Shown: piece after piece, positions 25,727-34,847 of the stretch | Numbering within the stretch: position 1 is the stretch's first letter | How the letters are laid out: every line of letters starts with the position of its first letter | Origin: an uncultured Lachnospiraceae bacterium | GTDB taxonomy: Bacteria > Bacillota > Clostridia > Lachnospirales > Lachnospiraceae | DNA length: 42,476 bases | Assembly: GCA_910584785.1 (NCBI GenBank) | Contig: CAJUDX010000024.1 | Coordinates: forward strand, 1-42,476 | Direction of reading: 5' to 3' | Made by a program: the position numbers and the translations under genes | Notes under the pieces: model-generated | The model's input: only the letters and a program-made list of their open reading frames with translations | Databases searched by the model: none | What the model was told of the DNA's origin: nothing

Positions 25727-27415
25727 TTATCCAAAAATTCTCCATGCGCAAATAAATCGGCTTGCCCACCAGCCTCCTAACTCGTGATAGACCACACGTC
25801 CGTTACTGGAAGAGGCGTCGATGACCATGCCGCCGCCGGCGGCAATACCCACATGCCCGGAAACCACCACAATATCTCCTGCCCGAATATCGGAGAAGTT
25901 GCTAATTCTGGTGTAACGTCCCACATTTCTCCATCCGGCTGAGGTTATGTAGCTTTGATTAACGCCGACCTGGTTCAGACACCAGTAGACAAAGCCGGAA
26001 CAGTCAAAGGAGTTTGGACCTTTGGCTCCCCATACGTAGGGACAGCCCAGCTTGGATTGTGCGACAGCAAGCAGTGAGCTGACACCGCCGGATGTGCTGA
26101 CAGCAGCGCCGCCGGATGCACCGGATGGCCCTCCGCTGTTTGCTGCCGGGGCGGTATTTCCGGCAACGGAAGTATTTCCGCCTGCAGGTGCAGATGAAGC
26201 TCCGCTGTTATTGCTTCCGGCTGCCGGGCGTGAGGTTTTGTTTCCGCTGGTTGTGGTTCCTGAATTTTGTTTTGGCGCTTTTTTAACATTATCGCTGGTA
26301 AGCTTTGCCATCGTCATGGCGCCTACGGTTCCATCGCTGGCAAGACCGTTTTGTGTCTGGAAGGTTTTTACTGCTTTTTCGGTTACTTCGCCGTAATAGC
26401 CGGTAATATTTGCCGAATGTAAGTATCCATATTTGCTTAAAAGTTCCTGTACCTTGGAAACGTTATTATTTTCATCACCAAGACGAAGCCCCATGGGTTT
26501 TGCGTCCGGGCTGTTTAAAGCAAGGCGGGTACCAGGTCCGAGATAGCCGTCCACCACCTGGTCGTTTCGTGCCTGGAACTGTTTAATGGCATCTACCGTT
26601 TCCTGACCATAAGCGCCGTCCGGATCGGAGAGCAGGTAGCCCAGAGTTTTCAGCTTTTCCTGGGCCGCTAAAACAACGTCACTTTTTTCACCCAGGGCAA
26701 TAAAGTTTGCCTTAATTTCATCCGAATAAAGCAGGTTAAAGGTCTGCTGCCCTACCTTTCCATCCTGGCTTAAATTATTTACTTCCTGAAGCTTTAGCAC
26801 AGCGCTTTCTGTGGCATCACCAAAAGAACCAGTCAGCTGATCGCTGCTGGCTAAGTAGCCTAAATCATAAAGCCGGGTTTGAATCTGGATAATATCGTCG
26901 CCCTCATCTCCCTTTTGCGCAGTATAATACTTAGCGTCGGGGGACATGATTGCGTCGTAAGTGGAGCTGCCGACTACACCGTCCTGGGTTAAACTGTGCT
27001 GGCGCTGAAACATTTTTACTGCACGTTCGGTCTGTGTTCCAAAATAGGGGGTAGGCTCGTCGTGATCCATAAAGCCTAAATCCATCAGACGCTGCTGAAG
27101 CTGGGTAACAACAGGATGCTCTTCGCCCACCCGAAGATTTTCCGGCATGGGAACTGCTTCAGGAACAGTTATCTGCAATTCAGGCAAAAGTTGTCCACGG
27201 GGCGCCAGGGCAGGAATGGTTTCTGGTGCTGTGGTAACAATGATTTCGGCAGTAGTTTCCTGGGTGGCTAAGGTCTGTGTCTCGGTTAATGTGTCGGTAA
27301 TAGGGGCCGAAGTAGTTTTTTTCTGGCAGCCAGTAGCAAAAAGGCCGCAGAAAACAGCTGTCAGGGTAAGCGCAGAATACGTGCTCAGTCGTCTATATAA
27401 TTTATTCCATTTCAT
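25727..27415 (-). CDS. Lipoprotein NlpC/P60 endopeptidase with four peptidoglycan-binding repeats
   Basis: This is an extracellular cell-wall hydrolase, expected to cut peptide bonds in peptidoglycan stems. The 562-residue protein has a signal peptide ending in ATGC (lipobox-like), a Thr/Ala-rich linker, four PG_binding_1 domains between about 98 and 375 (each with a G[DE]..x.V..lQ.rL..LGY start and a DG.vG..T end), a Gly/Ser/Asn/Ala-rich linker (about 378-445) and a C-terminal NlpC/P60 domain. Catalytic residues are Cys472 (FDCSGF) and His521 (SGHVGI). The third position, often His, is Asp533 here. A strong ribosome site is present. It lies downstream of a two-component operon on the same strand. 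Confidence 0.93.
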   Translation of the reverse strand: MKWNKLYRRLSTYSALTLTAVFCGLFATGCQKKTTSAPITDTLTETQTLATQETTAEIIVTTAPETIPALAPRGQLLPELQITVPEAVPMPENLRVGEEHPVVTQLQQRLMDLGFMDHDEPTPYFGTQTERAVKMFQRQHSLTQDGVVGSSTYDAIMSPDAKYYTAQKGDEGDDIIQIQTRLYDLGYLASSDQLTGSFGDATESAVLKLQEVNNLSQDGKVGQQTFNLLYSDEIKANFIALGEKSDVVLAAQEKLKTLGYLLSDPDGAYGQETVDAIKQFQARNDQVVDGYLGPGTRLALNSPDAKPMGLRLGDENNNVSKVQELLSKYGYLHSANITGYYGEVTEKAVKTFQTQNGLASDGTVGAMTMAKLTSDNVKKAPKQNSGTTTSGNKTSRPAAGSNNSGASSAPAGGNTSVAGNTAPAANSGGPSGASGGAAVSTSGGVSSLLAVAQSKLGCPYVWGAKGPNSFDCSGFVYWCLNQVGVNQSYITSAGWRNVGRYTRISNFSDIRAGDIVVVSGHVGIAAGGGMVIDASSSNGRVVYHELGGWWASRFICAWRIFG

Positions 27416-27447
27416 GGGAGGATTCCTTTCTTTGGTTGGGGCGGATG

Positions 27448-27460
27448 TACGCAGTGCGTA
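27448..27460. promoter_or_regulatory. Palindrome in the leader of the NlpC/P60 gene
   Basis: TACGCAGTGCGTA is a perfect 6+1+6 palindrome, flanked by CGGA and TCCG that extend the symmetry imperfectly. It lies 33 bp before the start codon and after the predicted promoter. It could be an operator, for example for the neighbouring regulator, or part of a leader structure. Confidence 0.35.
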
Positions 27461-27543
27461 GTCCGATGATCTATATTTACATTACCTTTCTGCCCTTCGT
27501 CAGCCTGACGGTTTTAACGGATAAGAGATAGTCATAAGAAAAA

Positions 27544-27573
27544 ATATCGGCAGAATAAGGTCTAATTGTCAAA
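27544..27573 (-). promoter_or_regulatory. Candidate promoter of the NlpC/P60 gene
   Basis: On the minus strand, TTGACA (27568-27573) and GATATT (27544-27549) are separated by 18 bp. The -35 is perfect and the -10 matches 4 of 6. It would give a leader of about 120 nt containing the palindrome at 27448-27460. Confidence 0.45.
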
Positions 27574-27620
27574 TTACGATTTATTCTAGCATACTTTTCA
27601 AAGAATTTCTACTAGGATGG

Positions 27621-29918
27621 TCATTTTTTTACAGGAAATTTTACCTGAACCTTAAATAAATCCCCATCAATGATGATTTGAAAGTTCCCCTTTTGCAGCT
27701 GTGTCAGACTCTGGGCGATAGAAAGCCCTAATCCGCTTCCCTCTGTGGTGCGTGACACATCGCCCCGGACAAATCGTTCGGTCAATTCACTGCTGGAAAT
27801 ATTCAGCGGATGTTCCGAAATATTTTTTATCGTAAAGGCCACCCAGTCATTTTCCTGACAGATATCTATATAAACGCGGCTGTTTGGCATAGCATATTTA
27901 AAAGCATTATTGTATAAATTTTCCAGAACCCGCCACAGTCTGCGACCGTCAGCCTCAATTAAAATCGGGTGTTCAGGCAGATAGCTGACTAAGTGAAGAG
28001 AACGGGTAGAAAACTTTTCCTCAAACTCTCCATTTGTCTGATGAATGAGTTCAACAAAATCAATATCTGAAATTTCCAGCTTTACATTTCCAGAGCTGGC
28101 CTTTGAAGCCTCCACCAAGTCTTCGGTCAGCGTTTTCAGACGCTGGGATTTTTGCTCCAATACCTCCAGATAGCCCTGGATTTTTTCATCCTGGATGTGT
28201 TCTCGTTTAATTAAATCTACGTAATTAATAATAGAAGTCAGAGGTGTTTTTAAGTCGTGCGATACATTGGTAATTAAATCGGCCTTAAAACGCTCGCTCT
28301 TGACCTTTTCCTGCAGGGCAGAATCTAAGTTTTCTCCGATATGATTAATATGATCGGCAGTAATTTTTTGTTTTCCGCTAAATTCATCCAGATTAACACA
28401 GTAGCTGATATCTCCTGATGCAATATTGGCGATGGCCTGGTTAATCTTATCTTCCTGCAATGCCTTAACAACAGTAAAGCGAAAGCATGCGAGGTCCAGG
28501 GCAATCCAGGCCAGAAGAACCAGGGCAAAAAACAGCTGGTATACCGTGGATTCCAGGTAAAAAAAGAGGTAAACTGTAGTGCAGGCAAAGGTAATATTTA
28601 AGCCCACAAACAAGATATAGCAGTAAGCACAGCTTCGCGAGGAGGCTTCATGGGTGAAGTATTCTTTTACCTCTGCACTGCCGCGTTTGAGCCAGCTGCT
28701 GTTCCAAAGGATTCTGGCTTTATAACGGCGCAGGAGACTGAAAAAACAGAGCAGTCCTACCAGGTAGGCAATAAGGTAAAGCAAAAGCTTTTCCACGTAA
28801 TACCAGCTGGAAGCAGAAGTGACCAGGTGAAGGAGACGGAAGCCCACAAAACGTCCTGCAAATACACAGACAGAACCTATAATTAAAAAGAGCAGAATAC
28901 AACCTTCAGGACTTAACCGATCGATGGGAGAGAGGATAATCTGGCTGCGATCCCTGCCCCGGTAACCGGAAATCAGCATTAAATATAAGAAAGAAAACAA
29001 GCTTCCCACAAGGCCAAATCCCATAAACATCATGCCGCGGATGGTCCATTTTCGCATTAAAGAATATGTGGAAGATTCCTGCGTATAGACATCATTATAG
29101 GGGAAATTGGTATCAATGGAGATAACAAAGTGCTGAAAACTCTGCTCATAAAATGCGGTGTATTCTGCCAAATCCAAAAGATAGGTGGGAGGGTGCAGCA
29201 TATTTGTATCAATATACGTAGTATCTGCGGTAAATTCTGCATATAGCCCCATATGTTTAAGTTTATCCCAGGACGGGGCAGAAACATTAGTATAGGTAAT
29301 GGTATCATAAGAAAGCATGTCATTGTGATTATTGCAAATCAGTTCAAAGGAGAGGTTGGAATCGCCTTCGATCATATTATAATAGACATAGGCGTATCGG
29401 GTAAAATTCGTTAAAACTTCATAGCATAAATCCTTCATTTTCCCGTAGGCCTGGCCTGGTTCAGTTAACACTGGATCAGGATCATAAGCTTTATAATTGA
29501 TTAAAACTGCGTTTTCCTGTGCGCCCGTATTTTCCAGCGGAAGTACATCAATTGACCAATCATTTTGCATCAGATAACCATAATGTTCGCCCAGTTTTAT
29601 CATTTCCTGCAGCGTATAGGTGGTGGTGGCGTTTGGCCCCTGGCTGACAGAAAGAACTTCTTTTTCTAAATCGACTTCCCCGTCGGTTTCAAAGGCATCC
29701 TGAAGGCGGGCATAGTCAAAAATTGCCCGAATATCGGACTGCAGCTGGTTATAAAAAAGCTCTGACTGGACATAGGTTTCACTTTGAATCCAGGTTAAAC
29801 CCCGACCAAAATTGGCATTTGCATATAAAATGCAAATGCTGGCAATGACCATAGCCAGACTGAACAGGTGAATGGAAACTGCCAGAAATTTTTTTATTTG
29901 TGTAAAATCCGCCTTCAT
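27621..29918 (-). CDS. Sensor histidine kinase with large outside domain and multi-helix membrane region
   Basis: This 765-residue kinase has one N-terminal helix (about 13-33), an extracytoplasmic sensor domain of about 265 residues of unknown fold, and then five membrane helices between about 297 and 485. A HAMP-like linker, a HisKA domain with the phosphorylated His at 554 (NVSHDLKTPLTS) and an ATPase domain with the N-box at 671 (NNAFKY) and EGSGLGLSIAQSL follow. The kinase core resembles the kinases paired with OmpR-type regulators that control wall and envelope genes in clostridia. It follows its regulator by 28 bp. The outside sensor and the adjacent hydrolase suggest a wall-related signal, which is inference. 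Confidence 0.9.
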   Translation of the reverse strand: MKADFTQIKKFLAVSIHLFSLAMVIASICILYANANFGRGLTWIQSETYVQSELFYNQLQSDIRAIFDYARLQDAFETDGEVDLEKEVLSVSQGPNATTTYTLQEMIKLGEHYGYLMQNDWSIDVLPLENTGAQENAVLINYKAYDPDPVLTEPGQAYGKMKDLCYEVLTNFTRYAYVYYNMIEGDSNLSFELICNNHNDMLSYDTITYTNVSAPSWDKLKHMGLYAEFTADTTYIDTNMLHPPTYLLDLAEYTAFYEQSFQHFVISIDTNFPYNDVYTQESSTYSLMRKWTIRGMMFMGFGLVGSLFSFLYLMLISGYRGRDRSQIILSPIDRLSPEGCILLFLIIGSVCVFAGRFVGFRLLHLVTSASSWYYVEKLLLYLIAYLVGLLCFFSLLRRYKARILWNSSWLKRGSAEVKEYFTHEASSRSCAYCYILFVGLNITFACTTVYLFFYLESTVYQLFFALVLLAWIALDLACFRFTVVKALQEDKINQAIANIASGDISYCVNLDEFSGKQKITADHINHIGENLDSALQEKVKSERFKADLITNVSHDLKTPLTSIINYVDLIKREHIQDEKIQGYLEVLEQKSQRLKTLTEDLVEASKASSGNVKLEISDIDFVELIHQTNGEFEEKFSTRSLHLVSYLPEHPILIEADGRRLWRVLENLYNNAFKYAMPNSRVYIDICQENDWVAFTIKNISEHPLNISSSELTERFVRGDVSRTTEGSGLGLSIAQSLTQLQKGNFQIIIDGDLFKVQVKFPVKK

Positions 29919-29946
29919 CGTATGCCCTTTCTGTTTTTGTCAAGGT

Positions 29947-30642
29947 TTACTGCTTTTCTATTTTATATCCCACGCCCCATACAACCTTTAAATAGCGGGG
30001 TTCCCTTGGGTTAATTTCAATCTTTTCCCGAATATGGCGAATGTGTACGGCGACCGTATTATCTGCGCCAATTGCCTCCTCATTCCATATCTGCTCATAG
30101 ATTTCATCAATAGAAAACACCTTTCCGGCATTTTTAACAAGAAGCAAAAGGATATTATATTCAATCGGTGTCAGGCGTATGGGATCTCCGTCTACCAGCA
30201 CTTCTTTATTATCATCATTAATTTGCAGGCCCCCGCATTTATAGATCTGTCCAACGCCCTGCTGGTTTAAATTTCCAAGCTGGGTATACCGGCGCAGCTG
30301 AGACTTTACCCGTGCCATCAGCTCTAAAGGGTTAAATGGTTTTGTAATATAGTCGTCTGCGCCGATATTTAAGCCCAGGATCTTATCGGTATCTTCAGAT
30401 TTGGCAGAAAGAATAATAATTGGAATACTGCTGGTTTCACGAACTTTTAAGGTTGTCCTAATTCCATCCAGTCCAGGCATCATTACATCCAGAATTAATA
30501 AATCGACCTGATTGCTGTCCAGCAGCTTTAACGCTTCGGAGCCGTCGTAGGCTTTGATTACATGAAAGCCTTCACCCGTTAAGTAAATATCAATTGCTTC
30601 TACAATTTGTTTATCATCATCACATACTAAAATATTTGCCAT
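29947..30642 (-). CDS. OmpR-family response regulator
   Basis: This is the transcription regulator paired with the kinase that follows it. The 231-residue protein has a receiver domain (about 3-118) with D8/D9, phosphoacceptor D52 (LLILDVMMPGLDG), and the conserved Lys in the ITKPFNPLEL motif. A winged-helix domain (about 135-230) ends in VAVHIRHIREKIE and VWGVGYKIE. The start at 30642 has AAGGAGG 6 nt upstream; the open frame continues 30 codons further but without a ribosome site. A TATAAT box on the minus strand at 30743-30748 may belong to its promoter, but the -35 region is weak. Confidence 0.93.
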   Translation of the reverse strand: MANILVCDDDKQIVEAIDIYLTGEGFHVIKAYDGSEALKLLDSNQVDLLILDVMMPGLDGIRTTLKVRETSSIPIIILSAKSEDTDKILGLNIGADDYITKPFNPLELMARVKSQLRRYTQLGNLNQQGVGQIYKCGGLQINDDNKEVLVDGDPIRLTPIEYNILLLLVKNAGKVFSIDEIYEQIWNEEAIGADNTVAVHIRHIREKIEINPREPRYLKVVWGVGYKIEKQ

Positions 30643-30742
30643 AGAAATCCTCCTTAAATAATATGGGCAGTTATTACAACATGATACTTCACTGTGATAC
30701 CGCGGATTGTCTTGTGCTCTGCGCTTTTGCAATCTTATTAGT

Positions 30743-30748
30743 ATTATA
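30743..30748 (-). promoter_or_regulatory. Possible -10 box of the regulator/kinase operon
   Basis: A perfect TATAAT lies about 100 bp before the regulator start on the minus strand. I see no good -35 at 17 bp, so activation by a regulator or a chance match is possible. Confidence 0.35.
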
Positions 30749-30805
30749 CACCCAATAGGCGGCAGGTGGATATTACAATTTCATGAAAAATCTGGCAATA
30801 ATATT

Positions 30806-30855
30806 AAGAAAGAAAAAGAACTGCTGCAATCCTTTGATGCAGGCCTTGCAGCAGT
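30806..30855 (-). terminator. Terminator of the glycogen operon
   Basis: A 10-bp perfect stem (ACTGCTGCAA / TTGCAGCAGT) followed on the minus strand by a T/C-rich tract (TTCTTTTTCTTTC) lies 45 bp after the glgB stop. Confidence 0.7.
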
Positions 30856-30899
30856 ACGAGAGCGTGTTTAACCAGGTTTTTTGTTTTATCAATGAAAGG

Positions 30900-32801
30900 C
30901 TAGAAACGAAATACCGCTGTTCCATAAGGCGGAAGCGGATAGGAAACGGCATAGGGCTGCCCGTCACATTCACCCTTTTCTGCCTTATAGGGGATTCCCT
31001 TTGTCAACAGACCTTCCTGGGAATTAAGGATCAGATTATATGTTCCCTTTTTCGGAACACCAACGCGGTAATCTGAGCGCGCCATAGGTGTAAAATTAAT
31101 GACAAAAAGAAGATTCTTTTTACCTGTTTCATCGCGGCGGATAAAGGAAAAAATACTGCGGTCACCATCGTTTGCATTAATCCATTCAAAACCATTCCAG
31201 TCATTGTCCAGGCTGTAAAGTGCCGGATATTTCTTATATAGATGAAGGAGATCCCGCACATAGGACTGAAGAGAATGGTGCTGTTCTTCCTGGGTTAGAT
31301 GCCAGTCCAGAGAAACCTTTTCGTCCCATTCATGCCATTGTCCAAAGTCCTGTCCCATAAACAAAAGTTTCTTTCCGGGATGCCCAAGCATAAAGGTATA
31401 GCCGCATTTTAAATTGGAAAATTTGTCCTCATAAATGCCAGGCATCTTGTTAATCATGGAGCATTTTAAGTGAACAACCTCATCATGAGAAAGTACTAAA
31501 ATATAATTTTCACTAGTGAAATAGGTGAGACCAAAGGTCATTTTATTATGGTTATATTTGCGGAAATACGGATCAAGTTTCATGTATTCCAGGAAGTCAT
31601 GCATCCATCCCATATTCCATTTAAAGCTGAATCCAAGACCGTCATTTTCTGGTTTTTTAGTTACATTTGGCCAGGCTGTGGACTCTTCTGCAATCATAAT
31701 TGCACCAGTATTCTTGCCAATTAATACACTATTTAGATGCTTGAAAAATTCGATGGCTTCCAGGTTCTCATGACCACCATATTTGTTGGGAACCCAATTT
31801 CCGGGAGTGCGTCCATAGTCTAAATAGAGCATGGAGGCCACAGCATCCACGCGCAAACCGTCCACATGGAACTTTTCCACCCAGTAAAGTGCATTGGAAA
31901 TCAGGAAGTTTTTAACCTCATTTTTTTCATAATCAAAGACTTTTGTTCCCCAGTCCGGGTGCTCTCCTTTGCGGGAATCACTGTATTCGTAAAGGGGCTG
32001 CCCGTCAAAATCTGCAAGTCCATGGGCATCCTTTGGGAAGTGAGCGGGAACCCAATCAAGGATAATACCGATCCCTTTTTTATGTAAATAATTGATGAAA
32101 TACATAAATTCTTTAGGTGTTCCGTAGCGGGAGGTTGGAGCAAAATAGCCTGTTACCTGATAGCCCCAGGAGCCGTCAAAGGGGTGTTCGGCAATCCCTA
32201 AAAGTTCTACATGAGTATAGCCCATTTCCTTAACATAGTCAGCTAGTTCGTGGGCAGCTTCTTTATAGGTATACACACCGTCTTTCTCCGGGCGGTTTTT
32301 CTTGCGCCAGGAACCAAGGTGAACTTCATAAATACTCATTGGGGACTTCATAGGATTGGTTTCCCTGCGTTTATTCATCCAAGTGGAATCGCTCCATTTA
32401 AAATTGTCAATTTCTGCCGTAACCGATGCAGTGCCAGGACGGTATTCGGAGCTGAACGCGTAAGGGTCGGCTTTAAATAAAACCTTTCCGCTTTCCGTGG
32501 TAATAGCATATTTGTACATCTCTCCAAGGCCCATGTCCGGGATGAAAATTTCCCAGACACCGGAGGTCTCCAGCATCGTCATTGGGTCAGCTCCGGGAAT
32601 CCATCCATTCCGGTCACATACCAGGCTTACTGCGCTGGCATGGGGTGCCCATACAGCAAAATACATACCCGATTTACCTTTATAAACCTTGGGGTGCGCT
32701 CCCATTTTTTCATAAATTGCGTAGTGCGTTCCATTTCCGAACAGGTAGAGATCCATATCGGTAAGAAAGCCTGTTCCAGCTTGTTTTTTACGTCTTGGCA
32801 T
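30900..32801 (-). CDS. glgB: 1,4-alpha-glucan (glycogen) branching enzyme
   Basis: This enzyme makes alpha-1,6 branches in glycogen by transferring cut alpha-1,4 chains. The 633-residue protein has an N-terminal CBM48 domain (about 25-130, with YFAVWAPHASAVSLV), then a GH13 barrel. The nucleophile is Asp319 (VDGLRVDAV), the acid/base is in AEEST at 372-373, and the transition-state Asp is Asp440 (VLSHDEVVH). A C-terminal beta domain ends in PPYGTAVFRF. The length fits short GlgB forms. GGGAGG lies 11 nt before the ATG. It follows the GH13 glucanase gene by 6 bp. Confidence 0.96.
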   Translation of the reverse strand: MPRRKKQAGTGFLTDMDLYLFGNGTHYAIYEKMGAHPKVYKGKSGMYFAVWAPHASAVSLVCDRNGWIPGADPMTMLETSGVWEIFIPDMGLGEMYKYAITTESGKVLFKADPYAFSSEYRPGTASVTAEIDNFKWSDSTWMNKRRETNPMKSPMSIYEVHLGSWRKKNRPEKDGVYTYKEAAHELADYVKEMGYTHVELLGIAEHPFDGSWGYQVTGYFAPTSRYGTPKEFMYFINYLHKKGIGIILDWVPAHFPKDAHGLADFDGQPLYEYSDSRKGEHPDWGTKVFDYEKNEVKNFLISNALYWVEKFHVDGLRVDAVASMLYLDYGRTPGNWVPNKYGGHENLEAIEFFKHLNSVLIGKNTGAIMIAEESTAWPNVTKKPENDGLGFSFKWNMGWMHDFLEYMKLDPYFRKYNHNKMTFGLTYFTSENYILVLSHDEVVHLKCSMINKMPGIYEDKFSNLKCGYTFMLGHPGKKLLFMGQDFGQWHEWDEKVSLDWHLTQEEQHHSLQSYVRDLLHLYKKYPALYSLDNDWNGFEWINANDGDRSIFSFIRRDETGKKNLLFVINFTPMARSDYRVGVPKKGTYNLILNSQEGLLTKGIPYKAEKGECDGQPYAVSYPLPPYGTAVFRF

Positions 32802-32807
32802 AGTGTG

Positions 32808-34142
32808 TTAATCCTCCCTTATTTTTAAGACGATTCCACTGTTTCCCTTTAGTGAAAGCGCAAGTTTACCATTTTCTATTGGAAGAATATCTCCGGTTAT
32901 CAGGTCCTGGGCACTGTCGGCATGAATGGGTACGGGGACATGGATGGCGGCATCCTGCTCATCATTATTTACTGCGGTAATGCAGATGCTTTTTTCTGCT
33001 TTTCGGGCAAAGGCATACTGGCGGTTAGTCAGGAGCAGTTCCTGGTAAATGCCGTTATGGTATTCCTGGTTTTCCTGATGAATTTTTCCCAGTTTAGAAA
33101 TCCAGTCTGTCAGAGGAGAATGCAGTTCTTTATCCTGCGATGATGTTAAAGCCGGGCGGAGTTCTTCATCGCTCGTGCGGGTTCGCTTGCCCTCAATTCC
33201 CCACTCTCCGCCATAGTAAATAGAAGGAATACCTGGCAGTGTAAAAAGGCAGGTATAGACAGGAATTAAGTGTTCTTTCAGCTTTAATTTGCTTGCAATA
33301 CGGTCTTCATCATGGTTGTCAACAAAGGTATAAAGGCTGCGGTGGATAGCCTCTAAACGGCGTACATTATGCGCAATTTCGAAAAAATTATGGTCATTAA
33401 ATCCAGAATATAAGCTCTTATGAAGTTCATAATTTGTCACTGAATGGAGCATTTCCATGTTCACCCAGCGGGCATAATCGCCGTGAATTACTTCTCCCAT
33501 AAGCCAGAAATCTTCTTTCATCTGACTGGTTTTCTGGCGCATTTCCTTCATGAAATTAAAGTCTAATACATTTGCACAATCCAGGCGAATACCATCAATA
33601 GCAAAGGTATCTATCCAGAATTGAATAACATCGAATAAATAGTTACGGACGTCTGGATTCCATAGATTTAAACAGGGAAGTTCGTAATGACCCTGCCATG
33701 CTTCATAGCCGAATCCATCATTATAAGGAGAGTTTCCATTAAAATTTATGCCCTTATACCAGTCTTTGTAAGGAGAATCCCAGCGCTTTTCCTGAATGTC
33801 CTTAAAAGCAAAAAACTCACGCCCGGTATGGTTAAATACGCCGTCAACGACAACCTGAATCCCGGATTGATGGCAGAGTTCGACAAAGTGTTTAAAGGCC
33901 TGATTGTCACCCAGACGGCGGTCTACAAGGCGGTAATCTCTGGTATCATAGCCATGGCTGGAAGATTCAAAAAGAGGACCAATGTAGATGGCATTACAGC
34001 CCAATTCCTGTATATGAGGAATCCAGTCGTTCAGCTCATCAAAACGATTAACGATTTCCTCCTCTGTATTTTGCTTTGGGGCGCCGGTCATTCCAAGCGG
34101 ATACATATGATAAAAGACACCCTTCTCGTACCAAGTGCTCAT
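32808..34142 (-). CDS. GH13 alpha-amylase family glucan hydrolase
   Basis: This cytoplasmic GH13 enzyme acts on alpha-glucans such as glycogen or maltodextrins. The 444-residue protein has no signal peptide and no CBM. The catalytic set is complete: Asp188 (DGIRLDCA), Glu217 (WLMGEVIHG) and the HD pair 277-278 (FVDNHDEDR); the first conserved region is DGVFNHTG (100-107). A short C-terminal beta domain follows. The overall size and the GPLFESSSHGYDT motif resemble cytoplasmic maltodextrin-acting enzymes rather than secreted amylases. The exact specificity cannot be read. It lies 38 bp after the DUF2508 gene and 6 bp before glgB, so it probably helps recycle or shape glycogen. Confidence 0.92.
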   Translation of the reverse strand: MSTWYEKGVFYHMYPLGMTGAPKQNTEEEIVNRFDELNDWIPHIQELGCNAIYIGPLFESSSHGYDTRDYRLVDRRLGDNQAFKHFVELCHQSGIQVVVDGVFNHTGREFFAFKDIQEKRWDSPYKDWYKGINFNGNSPYNDGFGYEAWQGHYELPCLNLWNPDVRNYLFDVIQFWIDTFAIDGIRLDCANVLDFNFMKEMRQKTSQMKEDFWLMGEVIHGDYARWVNMEMLHSVTNYELHKSLYSGFNDHNFFEIAHNVRRLEAIHRSLYTFVDNHDEDRIASKLKLKEHLIPVYTCLFTLPGIPSIYYGGEWGIEGKRTRTSDEELRPALTSSQDKELHSPLTDWISKLGKIHQENQEYHNGIYQELLLTNRQYAFARKAEKSICITAVNNDEQDAAIHVPVPIHADSAQDLITGDILPIENGKLALSLKGNSGIVLKIRED

Positions 34143-34180
34143 GTAAAAATTACCTCCTGTGCTCTTATTTTTACTGGCGG

Positions 34181-34411
34181 TCAGTCCTCCATCGCCTTAA
34201 AATGGCGCAAAAGGAATTGATAGCGCAGCTGTGCAGCATTAATCTCATAAATATAACAGTCAATAAGTGTAGGGTCAACGGCCTGCTCAAAATGGTTTCT
34301 GGCAGCATTAATGGCTTCCTTCGTCTGGTCAAGCTGCTGACGGAGGCCATTGCGATCAAAGCGGCCTGGTTGTGATTTTTCCTTATGGGATTTACAAAAT
34401 AATCCAGCCAT
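34181..34411 (-). CDS. DUF2508 family small protein (YaaL-like)
   Basis: This 76-residue helical protein has unknown function. It matches DUF2508 in the central LRQQLDQTKEAINAARNHFE segment and the DPTLIDCYIYEINAAQLRYQFLLR segment, where members typically have 'D..LiD.yIyelnA...rY.fLL'. There is no membrane helix. A strong AAAGGAG site precedes the ATG. In Bacillus the homologue lies near bofA, while here it leads an amylase/glgB operon. That is a different context and may only reflect shared transcription. Confidence 0.85.
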   Translation of the reverse strand: MAGLFCKSHKEKSQPGRFDRNGLRQQLDQTKEAINAARNHFEQAVDPTLIDCYIYEINAAQLRYQFLLRHFKAMED

Positions 34412-34443
34412 AATAACTCCTTTCTTTTCCTAGTTAATCTATT

Positions 34444-34463
34444 TTATGACAGAAGTGTCATAA
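34444..34463. promoter_or_regulatory. Perfect inverted repeat upstream of the glycogen operon
   Basis: TTATGACA and TGTCATAA (8 bp each) flank a 4-nt centre, 33 bp before the DUF2508 start. On the minus strand no T-run follows, so an operator is more likely than a terminator. On the plus strand a T-run does follow (AGTTTTTTT), which would make it a terminator for a plus-strand transcript that I cannot see. Confidence 0.5.
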
Positions 34464-34526
34464 AGTTTTTTTACTAGTGCTTTCAGGAAAAGTATGGGTT
34501 AAAAAATGGAAAAATATACCCTGGAG

Positions 34527-34847
34527 TTAATGAATAAATTCCTGAAGCCGAAAGCCTAAATTCATTAAAATTCTGGTGCATTCAGCAATGGTCAGGTAAT
34601 AATAGTTCGCTGTTCCGGCCTGGCGCATATCGACCAGCCCGGCCTCCCTTAAAATTTTTAAATGATGGGAAACTGCCGGACGGGAAAGCCTGGTTTTTTG
34701 TGTAATTTGATTTACATTTAACCCCTGTTGATGGAAAGATGCAGCGCTTAGTGCGTCGATAATGGTTAAGCGGACTTCATCTCCCAGGGCAATGAACAGC
34801 GGCATACATTGACGAAAAGCCTCCTGGATTTCTTCAGCACTGGTCAA
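34527..34847 (-). CDS. ArsR/SmtB-family transcriptional regulator
   Basis: This small winged-helix repressor has 106 residues. The family pattern is clear: FIALGDEVRLTIIDALS (helix 1-2), the QITQKTRLSRPAVSHHLKILREAGLV recognition helix region (about 58-83), and the beta-wing with NYYYLT. I see no CxC or other cysteine metal site in the recognition helix; the only cysteines are outside it, so arsenic-type sensing is not supported and the signal is unknown. The start is a TTG with AAGGAGG 10 nt upstream; an ATG closer to the site is out of frame and gives only 6 residues. The next genes on the same strand are DUF2508, amylase and glgB. Confidence 0.9.
   Translation of the reverse strand: MTSAEEIQEAFRQCMPLFIALGDEVRLTIIDALSAASFHQQGLNVNQITQKTRLSRPAVSHHLKILREAGLVDMRQAGTANYYYLTIAECTRILMNLGFRLQEFIH

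Noticed and set aside
27480..27520. Plus-strand terminator from CGTCA-GCC-TGACG followed by TTTT
   Set aside because: No plus-strand gene lies upstream to be terminated, and the T-run is short.
34527..34847. Arsenic resistance regulator
   Set aside because: No cysteine pair is present in the recognition helix and there are no arsenic genes nearby; only the fold family is supported.
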